The position numbers and the translations under genes are program-made. A DNA stretch of 13,567 nucleotides from NCBI GenBank assembly GCA_023228725.1, contig JALOAQ010000081.1:1-13567 (forward strand), written 5' to 3'. Origin of the DNA: Bacteroidales bacterium. Its GTDB lineage: Bacteria > Bacteroidota > Bacteroidia > Bacteroidales > ML635J-15. A model generated the notes under the pieces. It was given only the letters and a program-made list of their open reading frames with translations. It was not told the origin of the DNA and did not search any database. Positions 12,295 to 13,567 of the stretch are shown here, piece by piece. How positions within the stretch are numbered: the first letter of the stretch is position 1; each line of letters begins with the position of its first letter.

Positions 12295-13567
12295 CTAAAA
12301 CTTCAAGCTAAGACCAGCCATAAAATTAATTCCTGCTTGTGGAAAATAATAAGCCCAAGTTTTTTCAACATTTTGCTCATACCAAATTCCACCATAAGCA
12401 TTATTTGAGTATTTTAAATTAAAAATATTATTCACTATAAATCTAAAATTTATTTCTTTGATAAACTTTGTTTCAAGACTATAATCTAATTGTAAATTAT
12501 TTAAAAAATATGCGTCCAATTTTCTATCTGGCGAAGAAGTATTGTCAAAATATTGAGTTCCTACATATTTAGCAATCCAACTTGCAGTAAAACGATTAAA
12601 TGGTTTATAAGAAATAATTCCTGAAGAAATAATATTTGGAGAATAAGCAATATCTCGCTCTCCAAGTTCAAAATATTCATAATTTTCATTCCAATCATCA
12701 TCATAACTTGTTGCCCAAGAAACAAAATTTTGAATTTTATTCCTACTCAAAGTTAAATTCGCATCAAAACTAAGTTTACTAATAGGTTTATATCCAGCAA
12801 CAAGCTCAATTCCAGCCCTATACGACTTAGCAACATTTGTCATTATATCATATCCTGAATTTGATTTTTCACCAGTAGGTACAAGTTGGTCAATATAATC
12901 CATATAATATAAATTTAAACTTGCTGAAAACTGTTGAGAACGATAATTATAAGCTAACTCATAATCATAAAGTCTTTCTGCCTTAGGTGTTTTAGAGATA
13001 TCTCCAGCAGCATCTTTAAAATTTGTGCGTGTTGGTTCACGATTTGATACTGCAAAAGAAGCATAAACATCCATATTATCTGAAATATCATAAAATAAAC
13101 CAGCTTTAGGATTTATAAAATTAAAGATATGTTCCTGGTCTAAAACCAATTGATCTCCATTAAAATCTAAATCTGCATCATGTCCACGCATTAAATAATT
13201 TATATTTCTATACTGTAAATCGCCATAAAAATAAAATGAATTAAATATTTCATAATTTATTTTAGTAAAAATATTAAAATCAGTTTTTTCTCCATAATTT
13301 CTATACCATTCATAATTTATAGGTAAATTTTGTAAATATTGCATCCATAAAATTTTTCCAAAATGATCCCCCTCATGTTTATTCCAAGCTGCACCTGCAC
13401 TTAGTTTCAATTTTTCATTTTTATAATTTAAAGAACTTGTTGCACCATAAAAATCATTAGCCATTAATTTTCTATAAATAATATCTGAGCTTTTAATTAC
13501 AATAGCATCAGGACTTAAAGTGTCCAAACCATTGATTATATCTTGTGCTTGAAATATAATATTTGGT
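12295..13567 (-). CDS. TonB-dependent receptor, C-terminal beta-barrel part (5' end outside window)
   Basis: The frame is open from base 13567 to the TAG at 12295, 423 codons, so the signal peptide and plug domain lie to the right; a TTG at 13527 is internal and not a start. The visible part is entirely beta-barrel: MDVYASFAVSNREPTRTNFK, YDYELAYNYRSQQFSASLNL, YRAGIELVAGYKP, ASWIAKYVGTQYFDN, FIVNNIFNLKYSNNAYGG, and a last strand ending AGINFMAGLSLKF with the terminal Phe needed for barrel assembly. The pattern is that of ferric-siderophore or vitamin-type receptors, but the substrate is not determinable. It is unrelated in detail to the receptor at the left edge. Confidence 0.9.
   Translation of the reverse strand, partial: PNIIFQAQDIINGLDTLSPDAIVIKSSDIIYRKLMANDFYGATSSLNYKNEKLKLSAGAAWNKHEGDHFGKILWMQYLQNLPINYEWYRNYGEKTDFNIFTKINYEIFNSFYFYGDLQYRNINYLMRGHDADLDFNGDQLVLDQEHIFNFINPKAGLFYDISDNMDVYASFAVSNREPTRTNFKDAAGDISKTPKAERLYDYELAYNYRSQQFSASLNLYYMDYIDQLVPTGEKSNSGYDIMTNVAKSYRAGIELVAGYKPISKLSFDANLTLSRNKIQNFVSWATSYDDDWNENYEYFELGERDIAYSPNIISSGIISYKPFNRFTASWIAKYVGTQYFDNTSSPDRKLDAYFLNNLQLDYSLETKFIKEINFRFIVNNIFNLKYSNNAYGGIWYEQNVEKTWAYYFPQAGINFMAGLSLKF

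Overview
The window is AT-rich DNA that looks like a Bacteroidota chromosome, probably Bacteroidales or a relative. The grounds are paired TonB-dependent receptor and DUF4249 genes, a type IX secretion (T9SS) sorting domain, a Fibrobacter-succinogenes-type major paralogous (FISUMP) domain, a promoter of the TTTG-N20-TAnnTTTG type, and a general lack of Shine-Dalgarno sequences. No tRNA, rRNA, CRISPR array or transposase gene was seen.

Layout. (1) 1-4475, minus strand: a tight four-gene envelope operon, in transcription order a lipoprotein, a small outer-membrane beta-barrel protein, a DUF4249 lipoprotein and a TonB-dependent receptor that runs off the left edge. (2) 4476-10170: an accessory island rich in repeats. 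Five same-orientation copies of a 58-bp hairpin-forming repeat (4883, 5124, 8529, 8756, 9944) divide it into cargo segments. Two of these copies plus a shared 170-180 bp interior and a shared 26-bp tail make a composite module that occurs on both sides of the central cargo. That cargo (about 5331-8528) is a minus-strand operon: a T9SS-sorted small protein, a 596-residue FISUMP/C-type-lectin-fold fibre-like protein, a GC-rich hairpin and a truncated avd gene. The last cargo is a KilA-N domain gene. (3) 10171-13567: a PLP-dependent D-threonine-aldolase-like enzyme on the plus strand converges on an M29-type aminopeptidase on the minus strand; behind that is the 3' part of a second TonB-dependent receptor running off the right edge.

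Main discovery. The central cargo reads as the remains, or an orphan target locus, of a diversity-generating retroelement (DGR). The last about 66 codons of the FISUMP gene differ sharply in base composition from their surroundings (92 G/C of 180 bases at 6061-6240) and are rich in AGC, TAC, GAC, CAC and AAC codons, as expected of an adenine-mutagenised variable repeat. A stem-loop containing the very stable DNA motif GCGAAGC follows the gene. A 58-codon ORF then begins with about 49 residues that look like the DGR accessory protein Avd and breaks off exactly at a palindromic repeat. No template repeat and no reverse transcriptase are present in the window, so the system is either decayed or served in trans.

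Other points of interest are a (TG)15 microsatellite inside a small ORF that overlaps the envelope-operon lipoprotein gene by ATGA (a possible phase-variation arrangement) and several gene fragments that end or begin at repeats.
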